DNA from: Pseudopedobacter sp965218985 | GTDB taxonomy: Bacteria > Bacteroidota > Bacteroidia > Sphingobacteriales > Sphingobacteriaceae | NCBI GenBank assembly: GCA_965218985.1 | Contig: CBDCMP010000006.1 | Location: forward strand, 1 to 64,000 | Length of the DNA: 64,000 nt | Direction: 5' to 3' | Shown: positions 53,227 to 62,234 of the stretch, in pieces | How the letters are laid out: every line of letters starts with the position of its first letter | How positions within the stretch are numbered: the stretch's first letter is position 1 | The notes under the pieces: model-generated | The model's input: the letters and a program-made list of their open reading frames with translations, nothing else | What the model was told of the DNA's origin: nothing | Database searches by the model: none | Made by a program: the position numbers and the translations under genes

Positions 53227-53818
53227 GAATTAGTGAGAACCTGTTTGATTATCAAACAAAGAAGAGGGACAGGTTGCTCATGGAATAAAAAAAAGGATTT
53301 TAATTACCAAATCGCATCGGTTCTCATTCCAGAGATTTTTGATTTTGCCACATCGGTTCGATCTTAAAACCAACTTCATCTTGAGCTATTTCTAATGTTT
53401 TCATCCGTATAAAATTTGTTTTCAGTTGCGATGAAACCATCATGATTTTATTTTTCACGAGTGTTTATTTAAATATAGTGTTCAAGAACTCGCAAACTTC
53501 GTTTCATTCCACTGTGAGCTTTGGAAAATCATCAAAATTTATATGATCGAAGGGATGAAATTAAATCTATAAACAGCGTTATTTACTGAAAACGGGATGA
53601 TTAAAATAAAAATAATCGGAATTTATTATGAAATATTGAAAATAAAATTATTAAAAATTAAGGCTAATTAATAAAAATAATATAATAAACAATAATAAAT
53701 TAAATCAAGCTATTTACTTATTTGTAGAGAAATTATATTTCTTATAAAACAGTTTTAATTTATGGACAGATGAATTTTAAAAATAATATAAAAAATACTA
53801 CTTTTAAAAACACACGAT
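53227..53818. other. 592-base gap: degenerate repeat then very AT-rich stretch
   Basis: Contains repeat copy 2 (53391-53520) and an extremely AT-rich segment from about 53600 to 53815 (long runs of AATAATA-type sequence). No gene was found on either strand. It leads into the small membrane protein gene at 53819 and may hold its promoter or leader. Confidence 0.6.
53391..53520 (+). repeat. Degenerate dispersed repeat, copy 2 (downstream of the fluoride locus)
   Basis: Partner of 51415-51545, same orientation. The two copies flank the riboswitch-CLC-F unit as diverged direct repeats. Confidence 0.45.
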
Positions 53819-53941
53819 ATGAACCTAAACTTTACAGCACTGGTGACCTGGATGGTCATCATTACAATCAGTTATTTAATGCTTTCATTAACCTGGCTTA
53901 TTTTGATTAATTTTTTGTTAATGAACCATTTAAGGCTTTAA
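53819..53941 (+). CDS. Small single-pass membrane protein (40 aa)
   Basis: ATG at 53819 (MNLNFTALVTWMVIITISY) to TAA at 53939-53941. The product is nearly all hydrophobic, one TM helix of about 25-30 residues with a short basic end (NHLRL). A strong plus-strand terminator follows 54 bases downstream, which supports a real short transcript. I do not recognise a family; small membrane subunits and type I toxins share this profile. Confidence 0.5.
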   Translation: MNLNFTALVTWMVIITISYLMLSLTWLILINFLLMNHLRL

Positions 53942-53995
53942 TCGCTATTAAAGGTTAGGATTTTAACAGCATGGACAAAGCCGCTGGGAATGAGC

Positions 53996-54023
53996 AAATC
54001 TCCTGAACTCAGGAGATTTTTTT
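53996..54023 (+). terminator. Intrinsic terminator of the small membrane protein gene
   Basis: AAATCTCCTG-AACT-CAGGAGATTT, a 10-bp perfect stem followed by T5. The T-run is only on the plus strand, so it does not serve the minus-strand tRNA-Arg. Confidence 0.8.
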
Positions 54024-54028
54024 GCTTG

Positions 54029-54100
54029 TGCACCCGACAGGAATCGAACCTGTACCGTAAGAACCGGAATCTTACATTCTATCCATTAAACTACGGATGC
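54029..54100 (-). tRNA. tRNA-Arg (CCG)
   Basis: A 72-nt tRNA. The acceptor GCATCCG pairs with CGGGTGC (one T-G), discriminator A. The anticodon arm GTAAGA-TTCCGGT-TCTTAC reads anticodon CCG, and the T arm CAGG-TTCGATT-CCTG is canonical. CCA is not encoded. Confidence 0.95.
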
Positions 54101-54119
54101 AATTTTTCAAATATAATAT

Positions 54120-55220
54120 TTAAACATTAAACCTGAAGTGCATGATGTCCCCATCTTCCACTATATAAGTTTTTCCTTCAACCCCCAATTTTCCTGCATC
54201 TTTACAGGCGTTTTCTGAACCCAGGGCTACAAAGTCACTGTATTTGATTACTTCAGCCCTGATGAATCCTTTTTCAAAGTCAGAATGGATGACCCCAGCA
54301 GCTTGCGGTGCAGTAAAGCCCTTAGTGATGGTCCATGCCCTCACTTCCTGAACGCCAGCAGTGAAATAGGTATATAAATCCAGCAGCCTGTAAGCAGCCC
54401 GGATGAGTTGAGCAACACCAGATTCTTTGAGTCCTAAATCTTCTAAAAACAGGGCTCTTTCGTCAAAATCATCTAACTCAGCTATCTCTGATTCTATTTT
54501 GGCAGAGATGACGAGCACCTCCGCATCCTCATCTTTAACAGCTTCTTTAACTAGATCCACATATTTATTCCCGATGTTCACAGCAGCTTCATCCACATTG
54601 CAAACGTACAACACTGGTTTAACGGTCAGTAAACTCAAATCTTCGATGAATTCAAAATCATCTTCAGAAATTGGGGCAGTACGAGCAGATTTTCCAGTCT
54701 CCAGGTGGTTTTTAATGACAGATAAAACTTCAAAAGTTTTTTTTGCGTCTTTGTCCCCACCAGTTTTTGCCATCTTCTCCACCTTTTGGATTCTTTTGCT
54801 GATGGTATCCAAATCTTTCAGCTGTAATTCAGTGTCAATGATCTCTTTATCTCTGATGGGATCTACGGAGCCGTCCACGTGGATCACATTTCCGTCGTCA
54901 AAGCACCTTAAAACGTGGATGATGGCATTTGTTGCTCTGATGTTTCCCAAAAATTGATTGCCAAGCCCTTCACCTTTGGAGGCTCCTTTCACTAAACCTG
55001 CAATATCTACGATCGCTATCGTATTAGGAATTACCTTATGAGGTTTAACCAATTCCGATAATCTGTTTAATCGCTCATCAGGGACAGTGATCACCCCTAT
55101 GTTAGGTTCTATGGTACAAAACGGAAAATTAGCCGCTTGGGCCTTTGCATTTGATAAACAATTGAATAGGGTGGATTTCCCAACATTAGGTAATCCGACT
55201 ATTCCACACTGTAAAGCCAT
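54120..55220 (-). CDS. ychF: Redox-regulated ATPase YchF/OLA1
   Basis: 366 residues. G1 motif GLPNVGKSTLFN, switch region ANFPFCTIEPNIGVI, G3 DIAGLVKGASKGEGLG, and the NVDE in place of NKxD that makes the family prefer ATP. A helical arm follows, and a C-terminal TGS domain (RAWTITKGFTAPQAAGVIHSDFEKGFIRAEV). It binds ribosomes and is linked to stress responses. A TATCTTTG promoter box is at 55275-55282. Confidence 0.95.
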   Translation of the reverse strand: MALQCGIVGLPNVGKSTLFNCLSNAKAQAANFPFCTIEPNIGVITVPDERLNRLSELVKPHKVIPNTIAIVDIAGLVKGASKGEGLGNQFLGNIRATNAIIHVLRCFDDGNVIHVDGSVDPIRDKEIIDTELQLKDLDTISKRIQKVEKMAKTGGDKDAKKTFEVLSVIKNHLETGKSARTAPISEDDFEFIEDLSLLTVKPVLYVCNVDEAAVNIGNKYVDLVKEAVKDEDAEVLVISAKIESEIAELDDFDERALFLEDLGLKESGVAQLIRAAYRLLDLYTYFTAGVQEVRAWTITKGFTAPQAAGVIHSDFEKGFIRAEVIKYSDFVALGSENACKDAGKLGVEGKTYIVEDGDIMHFRFNV

Positions 55221-55274
55221 ATTTGATTTTGATTTTATACCTGTTCATTGCCGCCATCCGGGTCAATTTGGCCG

Positions 55275-55282
55275 CAAAGATA
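55275..55282 (-). promoter_or_regulatory. Bacteroidota -7 promoter element (TATCTTTG) of ychF
   Basis: Perfect TAnnTTTG, giving a leader of about 50 nt to the ychF ATG. Confidence 0.5.
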
Positions 55283-55341
55283 ACAGTTTAAGAACAAAAA
55301 TTATCCTTAAAATATTGTTGTTGGAATTTTAAAAAATATTA

Positions 55342-55504
55342 AGAGCCTGTTTAAATTTATATCGTGAGAATGTTTATAGCTTATTTTTGAGCGAAACGAG
55401 GCAAATTTTGTAGAGATAGCCGGGCATCTATCTCGAAAAATTTAACGAAATTGCAGCCAAAAAGAAGCATAAACAAATTATTAGATAAATTTTAAACAGG
55501 CTCT
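55342..55504. repeat. Palindromic MITE-like element, copy A (163 bp)
   Basis: Ends are inverted repeats (AGAGCCTGTTTAAATTTAT and its complement, one-base gap). Further in, TGTTTATAGC...TTTTTG faces CAAAAAGAAGCATAAACA, and the centre is GAGATAG-CCGGGCAT-CTATCTC. The whole element can fold into one long hairpin. Copy B is at 62235-62401. It fills most of the 305-base gap between ychF and the DUF5362 gene. Confidence 0.85.
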
Positions 55505-55525
55505 AATAATATTCACTTTAAGTTT

Positions 55526-56035
55526 ATGTCTAATTTAAAATATATTATGGAAGAAAACGAAATCACTCCTTTGGAAGAAAACCATATTCCTGAGGTATTG
55601 GTCATTGATGAAAACATCAAAATGTTTTTAACAACAACTGCTCGCTGGGGTAAATTTTTAAGTATTGTAGGTTTTGTGTTTTGTGGATTGATTGCGATAG
55701 GGGCTTTATTCCTGATGTTTGCAGGAAGTTCCTTATACTCTTCTATCCCAGGGATGGGGACGGGCGGGGCATTCGTAAGAGGTTTTGTAGACTTTATTTA
55801 TCTTTTGATGGCATTGCTCTATTATTTCCCTTCTAAATATCTTTATGATTTTTCAGTTTATATTAAACAGGCAATACTGATGAATGATCAGGAATCATTA
55901 AGCTATGGATTCTCCAAGTTAAAATCTTTATATCGTTTTTGGGGAATTCTTACGCTTGTTATTCTCGTATTATACGGATTATTGTTACTTTTTGGAATGG
56001 CAGTCATCATCTTTGCATCTTTTGGATCGTCTTAA
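55526..56035 (+). CDS. DUF5362-like membrane protein
   Basis: 169 residues with three TM helices (FLSIVGFVFCGLIAIGALFLMF; FVDFIYLLMALLYYF; FWGILTLVILVLYGLLLLFGMAVIIF) and a soluble segment with KQAILMNDQESLSYGFSKLKSLYRFWG, matching DUF5362. Function unknown. An ATG at 55547 (MEENEITPLE) is also plausible. Its last 4 bases overlap the convergent ubiD gene. Confidence 0.75.
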   Translation: MSNLKYIMEENEITPLEENHIPEVLVIDENIKMFLTTTARWGKFLSIVGFVFCGLIAIGALFLMFAGSSLYSSIPGMGTGGAFVRGFVDFIYLLMALLYYFPSKYLYDFSVYIKQAILMNDQESLSYGFSKLKSLYRFWGILTLVILVLYGLLLLFGMAVIIFASFGSS

Positions 56036-57870
56036 ATGACACCAAATAACGAAGCACCTTTTTTACCCAATTTATCCACTTTTTCTTCTACTTCCGGGTT
56101 TAAGATTAACGGAGGAGCATGATGGGGTTTAATTCGGGCATCAATGACCAGTGGGCCTCTACAGCCCCAATGTTTGTGATCAATAAAACTGTTGATGCCA
56201 AAAATGTCATAAGATGGATTGCTACGAGTGAATGTCACCCAAACAAAATTATTTGAATTTTTGGCGACAAATCCGGCATCATCACATAGAATCATCAAAG
56301 GGAGACCGTTTAATGCTTCATTCTTGAGGTATTGGTTGAGCAGGCTGATCTCTTCCTGAGTTGTTTTTTCATCTACAAAAGCAGGAGCTTCCACTGCCAG
56401 AACCCCAGGCATCACCATTTTGAAATTTTGAAATGCAGGAGGCAGGGAGAAATGATTGGATAGTTCATTCCATAAAATTCTTTTAGGTTCTCCAGCAACG
56501 GTAATGGCCACTTTAGAGCCAGCATTCAAATCAGATCCGCTATAATCTAAGGTGTCAATGGTGGTTTTGGTATGGAAGTGCAGGTCTCTCGTAAAATCCA
56601 CCCTTTCGAGTACATGAATCATGAACTGCTGGATGTTGTTGATATCCAAATCAGGACGATCCTCCTTGGCACAAATGAGCAGGTATTTAGCTAAGCTCAA
56701 TTGGCTTTTACCAAAAATATGATTTGAAATGGTGATGATTTCCTGGGGTTTCCGTTCTTTTAGATAAGGGGTGTACCTTTCACTGCCAATTGCGAATAAA
56801 AGCGGGTGAACACCGGCGGCATCCACTGCATTCACGGCATGTAGCCCGGGGATTTCATCGGGAATGGCGGCATCGGTGATTTCGTGGATCAATTTCCCAA
56901 AACTGGTATCTTCCTGTGGTGGACGGCCTACAACGGTGAAATTCCAGATTGGGTCTTTTTTATGATAAACCTGACGAACTTTCAGCAGCGGAAATGGATG
57001 CTTTAAACTGTAATAACCTAGATGGTCGCCAAACGGCCCCTCAGGTTTATTCGCCATGGGTTGTACAGTCCCGGTGATTACAAAGTCAGCATCGGCCGAG
57101 ATGCAAAAACCTTCTGAATCATAAAAATAACGAAAACGTCGGTTTCCTAAAGCACCGGCAAAAGTCATTTCAGATAAACCCTCAGGTAAAGGCATTACTG
57201 CCGCCAGAGGATGGGAGGGAGGCCCGCCAACAAAAATACTCACTTTTAAAGGTAAGCCTTTTGCATTCGCTTTTGTTTGGTGCACCCCAATCCCACGATG
57301 CAACTGGTAATGCAAGCCAATCTCCTCGTTCAGGATATAATCATTTCCACTTAATTGGATTCTGTACATCCCTAAATTGGCGCTCATGATCCCAGGTTTA
57401 TCCAAATCCTCCGTGTACACCTGAGGCATGGTCACAAACGGTCCACCGTCCATAGGCCAGTTAACGATGCCCGGAAGATCACTGATCTTACATTTTGCAA
57501 AACTGATGGGTGCATTTTTACTCGCCTTTATAGGCAAAGCAGCAAGCGCTGTTAAAGAAACTCCAGCATATTTGAATGGATTTTTAATAGCTTTAATGGG
57601 ATCGTTCTTTAGCTCTACTAAAGTTTTGATCTTATCCAAAGTGTCGCGAAACATGAATTTACTACGTTCAATTGTTCCAAAAAGATTAGAGACTGCGGGG
57701 AATCTACAACCTTTTAAATTTTCGAAATATAAGGCAGGTCCACCATTCTCATAAACCCTTAAATGAATGGCTGCAGCCTCTAAATAAGGATCAACCTCTT
57801 CTTTTATTCTGATCAGTTGCCCCTGTCTCTCGAGGTCGTTGACACATTCCCTTAAACTTTTGTAACCCAT
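56032..57870 (-). CDS. UbiD family decarboxylase (menaquinone-type)
   Basis: The ATG at 57870 (MGYKSLRECVNDLE) is chosen; the listed upstream TTG lies within a GATATTTG box. The ~612-residue protein is a UbiD-family prFMN-dependent decarboxylase: GGPFVTMPQVYTEDLD, IFVGGPPSHPLAAVMPLPEGLSE, and FGDHLGYYSL (the ExxxR-area active site region is present). In Bacteroidota such enzymes act in menaquinone synthesis by the futalosine or classical route. No prenyltransferase is adjacent. Confidence 0.88.
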   Translation of the reverse strand: MGYKSLRECVNDLERQGQLIRIKEEVDPYLEAAAIHLRVYENGGPALYFENLKGCRFPAVSNLFGTIERSKFMFRDTLDKIKTLVELKNDPIKAIKNPFKYAGVSLTALAALPIKASKNAPISFAKCKISDLPGIVNWPMDGGPFVTMPQVYTEDLDKPGIMSANLGMYRIQLSGNDYILNEEIGLHYQLHRGIGVHQTKANAKGLPLKVSIFVGGPPSHPLAAVMPLPEGLSEMTFAGALGNRRFRYFYDSEGFCISADADFVITGTVQPMANKPEGPFGDHLGYYSLKHPFPLLKVRQVYHKKDPIWNFTVVGRPPQEDTSFGKLIHEITDAAIPDEIPGLHAVNAVDAAGVHPLLFAIGSERYTPYLKERKPQEIITISNHIFGKSQLSLAKYLLICAKEDRPDLDINNIQQFMIHVLERVDFTRDLHFHTKTTIDTLDYSGSDLNAGSKVAITVAGEPKRILWNELSNHFSLPPAFQNFKMVMPGVLAVEAPAFVDEKTTQEEISLLNQYLKNEALNGLPLMILCDDAGFVAKNSNNFVWVTFTRSNPSYDIFGINSFIDHKHWGCRGPLVIDARIKPHHAPPLILNPEVEEKVDKLGKKGASLFGVI

Positions 57871-58024
57871 AATACACAAATATCATATTATGAGAATTGT
57901 TTCCAACATTTTATTTCATTGCATAAAATGAGCAGAGGTTATAATTGATAGACTTCATTGTATTTTTTTATAGCGTATAAATAAAAAAAATCCCTATCTG
58001 TTTTGATAGAGACCTTTCCTGTAA

Positions 58025-58282
58025 TTAGTGTTTTTTGAAAGTGACACTATCCTTACTTACGCTAACTTTAGTGGAATTGGTTCCGACAGAGGCTCCATTT
58101 GCACCAACACTCACAGATGTGGAAGGTTTTTGAGCGTCCTCTTTAACCGTAGTAGTCGTGTTTCTTTCAACAATGACAGTGTCGGTGTCCGTTTCGTTAG
58201 ACGCTTTATCATTGGTGCAGGCAGTGGCGAGGGAGAGTGAGAACCCGATCAAGGCAATGGATAACATTTTTCTATTCATCAT
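58025..58282 (-). CDS. Small lipoprotein, Ser/Thr-rich
   Basis: The ATG at 58282 (MMNRKMLSIALIGFSLSLATAC) provides a lipoprotein signal with Cys at the lipobox ATAC. The 85-residue protein is dominated by Thr/Ser/Val repeats (SVSVGANGASVGTN), probably a surface-exposed or disordered lipoprotein. Function unknown. Confidence 0.75.
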   Translation of the reverse strand: MMNRKMLSIALIGFSLSLATACTNDKASNETDTDTVIVERNTTTTVKEDAQKPSTSVSVGANGASVGTNSTKVSVSKDSVTFKKH

Positions 58283-58541
58283 ATTTAATTTAATTAATAG
58301 ATTACAAATGGAGTGCCAAATTTTTATATTTTTTATATAAGTTAACATATCAATTCTTTTTTGAAAAAATAAGAAATTTGAATTTCGATATGATTAATTA
58401 TTATTCATACCTATGGCTCTCGCTTTTTTTTTAGGTTTTCATCCTTTATGTTGAATCATATTATTTAAAACCCATTTAAATTTCGGATGTTGAAATAAAA
58501 GAGTGAAGAAACCCAAGTTTCAAATCAAATTAAATAATCAC

Positions 58542-59396
58542 ATGATGAATGCCTTGAAAACAAAATTAGCGTACCTTTTAGGTGGAGAATTAAAGATCAA
58601 CCGTTTGGGATATGGTGGAATGCAATTAACTGGTAAGGGGGTGTTTGGAGAAGTGGAAGACAGGGAGAATGCAAAAAAAGTCTTAAAAGCAGCAATAGCT
58701 GGCGGTGTTAATTTTATAGACACTGCAGAAGCTTATGGCCCCCAACTCAATGAAAGTTTAATAGCCGATGCCCTGTATCCCTATAATAAGGATGTAGTGA
58801 TTGCTACCAAGGGAGGTTTTAATCGCCCCGGTCCAAACGAATGGGTTCCAAATGGGGATCCCCAGTTCATTAAAAGTAATATTGAAGGGAGTTTGAAACG
58901 ATTAAAGGTAGATAGGATTGATCTATGGCAGTTACACAGAATTGACCCAAACATTCCTGTAGAGGAGACACTGGCACCGGTTGTGGAGGCAGTGGAAACA
59001 GGTAAGATCAGGTTTGTAGGTTTGTCTGAAGTGAAGGTAGAGCAAATCAAACAAGTTCAGAAAATTCTTCCCATCGTATCCGTTCAGAATAAGTACAATT
59101 TAGCCGATCGCGAATGGGAAGAAGTGTTGGCTTACACAGCAGCGAACAATTTGGCGTTCATCCCTTGGTTCCCATTAGCTTCGGGTCCGCAAAAGATGGA
59201 GGATAAGATAAAAAAAATCGCAAAAGTCCATGATGCCACCACTGCTCAAATCGCTCTTGCATGGTTATTAAGGCGCTCTGATAATATATTATTGATTCCC
59301 GGAACCAAATCGGTGATGCACCTACAGGAGAATTTGAAGGCATCTGAGATGGAACTCACTGATCAGGAATTCGATGAATTGAATAATGAAAATTAA
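58542..59396 (+). CDS. Aldo/keto reductase (oxidoreductase, YajO/AKR11-13 like)
   Basis: The ATG at 58542 (MMNALKTKLAYLL) is chosen over an upstream GTG at 58503. The ~284-residue barrel has DTAEAYGPQLNE (Asp, Tyr), ATKGGFNRPG (Lys) and LWQLHRIDP (His); the tail IPGTKSVMHLQENLKA is the cofactor-binding loop. It is the third aldo/keto reductase gene in the window; the motifs differ, so it is not a recent duplicate. Confidence 0.9.
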   Translation: MMNALKTKLAYLLGGELKINRLGYGGMQLTGKGVFGEVEDRENAKKVLKAAIAGGVNFIDTAEAYGPQLNESLIADALYPYNKDVVIATKGGFNRPGPNEWVPNGDPQFIKSNIEGSLKRLKVDRIDLWQLHRIDPNIPVEETLAPVVEAVETGKIRFVGLSEVKVEQIKQVQKILPIVSVQNKYNLADREWEEVLAYTAANNLAFIPWFPLASGPQKMEDKIKKIAKVHDATTAQIALAWLLRRSDNILLIPGTKSVMHLQENLKASEMELTDQEFDELNNEN

Positions 59397-59473
59397 ACCT
59401 TGATATCAATATGTATTTCAAATGAAGTACTGGGTTTTTATAATCATAAGCCCGGAAAGAAAATTCAATGGAA

Positions 59474-59505
59474 TAAAAAAAGCCATCATTTTTAAGTGAT
59501 GGCTT
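59474..59505 (-). terminator. Intrinsic terminator of the cold-shock gene
   Basis: On the minus strand AAGCCATCA-CTTAAAAA-TGATGGCTT followed by T-run, ~36 bases after the cspA stop. Confidence 0.8.
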
Positions 59506-59541
59506 GATGACTTTAAATGTGATCTATATTAAGAGACCTGC

Positions 59542-59733
59542 TTACGCAAGTTTAACATTCACTGCATTTAATCCTTTTTTTCCGTCCTGTAGGTCGAAAG
59601 TAACTTCGTCATTTTCTCTGATTTCGTCAACCAGACCCGAAACATGTACAAAATATTCTTTGTTTGTTCCGTCTTCTTTAATAAAACCAAATCCCTTGGT
59701 ACTGTTAAAGAACTTTACTGTTCCATTATTCAT
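59542..59733 (-). CDS. Cold-shock domain protein
   Basis: The ATG at 59733 (MNNGTVKFFNSTKGFGFI) gives the standard ~63-residue single cold-shock domain. RNP1 is KGFGFI and RNP2 is YFVHVSGL. It binds single-stranded RNA/DNA and melts RNA structure. A TACATTTG promoter at 59756-59763 gives a short leader; a 5' leader RNA thermosensor would need testing. Confidence 0.95.
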   Translation of the reverse strand: MNNGTVKFFNSTKGFGFIKEDGTNKEYFVHVSGLVDEIRENDEVTFDLQDGKKGLNAVNVKLA

Positions 59734-59755
59734 TATAATTATTTTTTTATTTATG

Positions 59756-59763
59756 CAAATGTA
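59756..59763 (-). promoter_or_regulatory. Bacteroidota -7 promoter element (TACATTTG) of the cold-shock gene
   Basis: Perfect TAnnTTTG, ~22 bases upstream of the ATG. Confidence 0.55.
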
Positions 59764-59825
59764 GGCATAAAAATTCAATATGTGGATTTATTTTTAATTT
59801 TTTGATAATCAACCAGTTCAATAAA

Positions 59826-59856
59826 TAAAAAAGCCATCCTCTTATCAGGGAATGGC
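59826..59856 (-). terminator. Intrinsic terminator of the DUF3276 gene
   Basis: Minus-strand hairpin GCCATTCCCT-GATA-AGAGGATGGC with pairing interrupted once, followed by T-run. Confidence 0.65.
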
Positions 59857-59882
59857 CATTGATATGATGCTATAGCATTGTT

Positions 59883-60209
59883 TTAAATATCGAAAGAGAA
59901 ATCATCATCAGCTTTAGCTGCAGCTGCATCCGGATTGAATTCGTATCTTTTCTCCTGTACGTCCTGATGAGCTTTAATATATTCCACCGTCTCCGTAAGC
60001 CCTTCGGCGAATTTTTCAAAATCCTCTTTGTATAAGAAAATCTTGTGTTTGATGAAAACACCATCCTCTAACCTTTTCTTACTTTCCGTGATAGTGACAT
60101 AATAGTCATTAGACCGTGTTGCTTTTACATCGAAAAAGTAAGTCCTTTTACCCGCTCTAACCTTTTTCGAAAAGACTTCCTCTCTTTCTTTGTTATCGTA
60201 ATCTCCCAT
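59883..60209 (-). CDS. DUF3276 family, PurA-like nucleic-acid-binding protein
   Basis: A 108-residue protein: EVFSKKVRAGKRTYFFDVKATRSNDYYVTITESKK is the PUR repeat, followed by KIFLYKEDFEKFAEGLTETVEYI and a disordered acidic tail. These Bacteroidota proteins bind single-stranded DNA or RNA like eukaryotic Pur-alpha. Single-gene transcript with its own terminator. Confidence 0.88.
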   Translation of the reverse strand: MGDYDNKEREEVFSKKVRAGKRTYFFDVKATRSNDYYVTITESKKRLEDGVFIKHKIFLYKEDFEKFAEGLTETVEYIKAHQDVQEKRYEFNPDAAAAKADDDFSFDI

Positions 60210-60286
60210 TTATGTGATATTGTTAGTGTTTTGATGGGCTAAATAAAGAAAGAAATTATTAAAGTTCCAAATAATAGATTTAAACA

Positions 60287-62074
60287 TTAGGATATTTGCT
60301 GTTCTTCCAGCAATTGTTTCTCGTAAAGTTCGAAATAAACCCCTTTTTCATTCATAAGGGAATCATGTGTCCCCTGTTCTGTAATCTCCCCCTCGTCCAA
60401 TACAATTATTTGATCAGCATTTTTAATGGTGGAGACACGGTGTGCGATTAAAATGCTGGTTTTACCCCGCATCACACGTCCTAAGCTGCTCAAAATTTCC
60501 TCCTCGGTCTTCGTGTCCACAGCCGATAGACAATCGTCAAAGATCAGGATCTGTGGTTCTTTAATGATGGCCCTGGCTATGGATACACGTTGTTTTTGCC
60601 CTCCGGAAAGGGTAATTCCTCTCTCCCCAACGAAAGTTTCGAATTTTTTATCAAACGCTATGATGTTTTTATAAACAGCAGCATTTTTGGCGGCTTGCTC
60701 CACGGCTTCCATGTTCAATTCGTCTTCACCAAAGGCGATGTTCCTGGCGATCGTGTCTGAAAAAAGAAAAACCTCCTGAGGTACAAAACCAGTTTGATTT
60801 CTATAGTCCTCTAAATTGAGGTGTTTGATGTTGGTGCCATCAATTTTTATAGCTCCGCCATCCACATCATACATTCTCATGATGAGATTGGCGATGGTTG
60901 ATTTACCGGAACCAGTTCTTCCAATTACAGCTAAAAGCTGCCCTTTTTCAATTTTAAATGAGATGCTCTTCAATGCTTTTATCCCAGTGTCCGGATAGGT
61001 GAAACTCACGTTTTCAAAAGTGATATCGCCTTTGACTATTAAAGAATTTGGATTTGGATTGATGATTTCAGGAGTGGTTTTCAAAAACTGATTGATTCTT
61101 TTTTGGGAGGCAGCAGCCCTTTGCACCAGGGACGTCACCCAGCCTAACGCGGTGACCGGGAAGGTAAGCAGGTTGACATAAACAATGAACTCGGCTATAT
61201 TTCCCGGACTTATCTTACCATCCATTACCTGCAAACCGCCGACATATATGGTGATGATCGTACTTAAACCTACCATCAACAGCATAATAGGATAGAAAAA
61301 AGCCTGCACCCTAACCAAAGACAAAGATTCTTTTTTATAATGCTCACTCTGCGCTGCAAATCCTTTTCTCATGCTATCTTCACGCACATAAGATTTGATT
61401 ACTCTTATTCCCGAAAAGGTTTCTTGTACAAATGATGATAAAGTGCTTAACCTTTGTTGGATTTTCTCGCTTTTTAAGTTGATGATGCTATTGACATAGT
61501 AGATCGTGAGCGCAAGGAATGGCAATGGGAATAAACAATAAAAAGCCAGCTTCAGGTTCACGCTTACCATTACCACGATGACTAATATAAAAAGAACAAC
61601 TGTATTGATCGTGTACATGAAAGCCGGCCCTAGGTACATGCGCACCCGGCTGACGTCTTCAGTCACACGGTTCATCAAATCCCCGGTGTTGTTTCGTCGA
61701 TAAAAAGCTAAAGAAAGTTGTTGATAATGCCGATAGATTTCATTTTTAAGATCATATTCTATATGCCTGGAGGTGAGAATGATGGTCTGCCTCATAGAAA
61801 AAAGGAATAAACCTCTGATCAGCGCAAAAAGTAACACCAGACCGCCAAAAAATAACAGGCTGGATCCGAATGCATTTAAAATCAACTGCTGTCTTTCAAA
61901 TCCATTGAACAGCCGGTAAAGAGCGATGTTCTCATTCACTAAGTTTAAAGCCAGACCGATTATTTTTGCCGGAAGAACGCTGAAAAAATTAGATATGATG
62001 ACAAACAGCACACCGGGCAATAACCTCCACCGGTATTTATAAAAGAATTTGTTTAAATAAGCGAGCTCCTTCAT
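60287..62074 (-). CDS. ABC transporter, permease-ATPase (MsbA/Sav1866-like)
   Basis: The ATG at 62074 (MKELAYLNKFF) is preferred. The ~595-residue half-transporter has six TM helices (to ~320) and an ABC domain with Walker A GRTGSGKSTI, signature LSGGQKQRVSIARA, Walker B ILIFDDCLSAVD and H-loop IAHRVSTI. It works as a homodimer, exporting lipids or drugs. No partner subunit is adjacent. Confidence 0.92.
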   Translation of the reverse strand: MKELAYLNKFFYKYRWRLLPGVLFVIISNFFSVLPAKIIGLALNLVNENIALYRLFNGFERQQLILNAFGSSLLFFGGLVLLFALIRGLFLFSMRQTIILTSRHIEYDLKNEIYRHYQQLSLAFYRRNNTGDLMNRVTEDVSRVRMYLGPAFMYTINTVVLFILVIVVMVSVNLKLAFYCLFPLPFLALTIYYVNSIINLKSEKIQQRLSTLSSFVQETFSGIRVIKSYVREDSMRKGFAAQSEHYKKESLSLVRVQAFFYPIMLLMVGLSTIITIYVGGLQVMDGKISPGNIAEFIVYVNLLTFPVTALGWVTSLVQRAAASQKRINQFLKTTPEIINPNPNSLIVKGDITFENVSFTYPDTGIKALKSISFKIEKGQLLAVIGRTGSGKSTIANLIMRMYDVDGGAIKIDGTNIKHLNLEDYRNQTGFVPQEVFLFSDTIARNIAFGEDELNMEAVEQAAKNAAVYKNIIAFDKKFETFVGERGITLSGGQKQRVSIARAIIKEPQILIFDDCLSAVDTKTEEEILSSLGRVMRGKTSILIAHRVSTIKNADQIIVLDEGEITEQGTHDSLMNEKGVYFELYEKQLLEEQQIS

Positions 62075-62234
62075 GATGATTAATGGCAAAGATAAAAAGA
62101 TAATCGTTGGCTTTAGGTTTGCATTTTAAATAATAAAATCATATTTGGTGATCATTCCTTTCCCGCTGAACTTATGTTTCTTGCCCTGATCGTGGTCTTT
62201 TTTTGATTTTCAAATGTTGCAATTAAATAAATTG

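Noticed and set aside
40540..59396. Three aldo/keto reductases as a recent duplication
   Set aside because: Motifs around the catalytic Lys and cofactor loop differ clearly in all three; they are distant paralogues.
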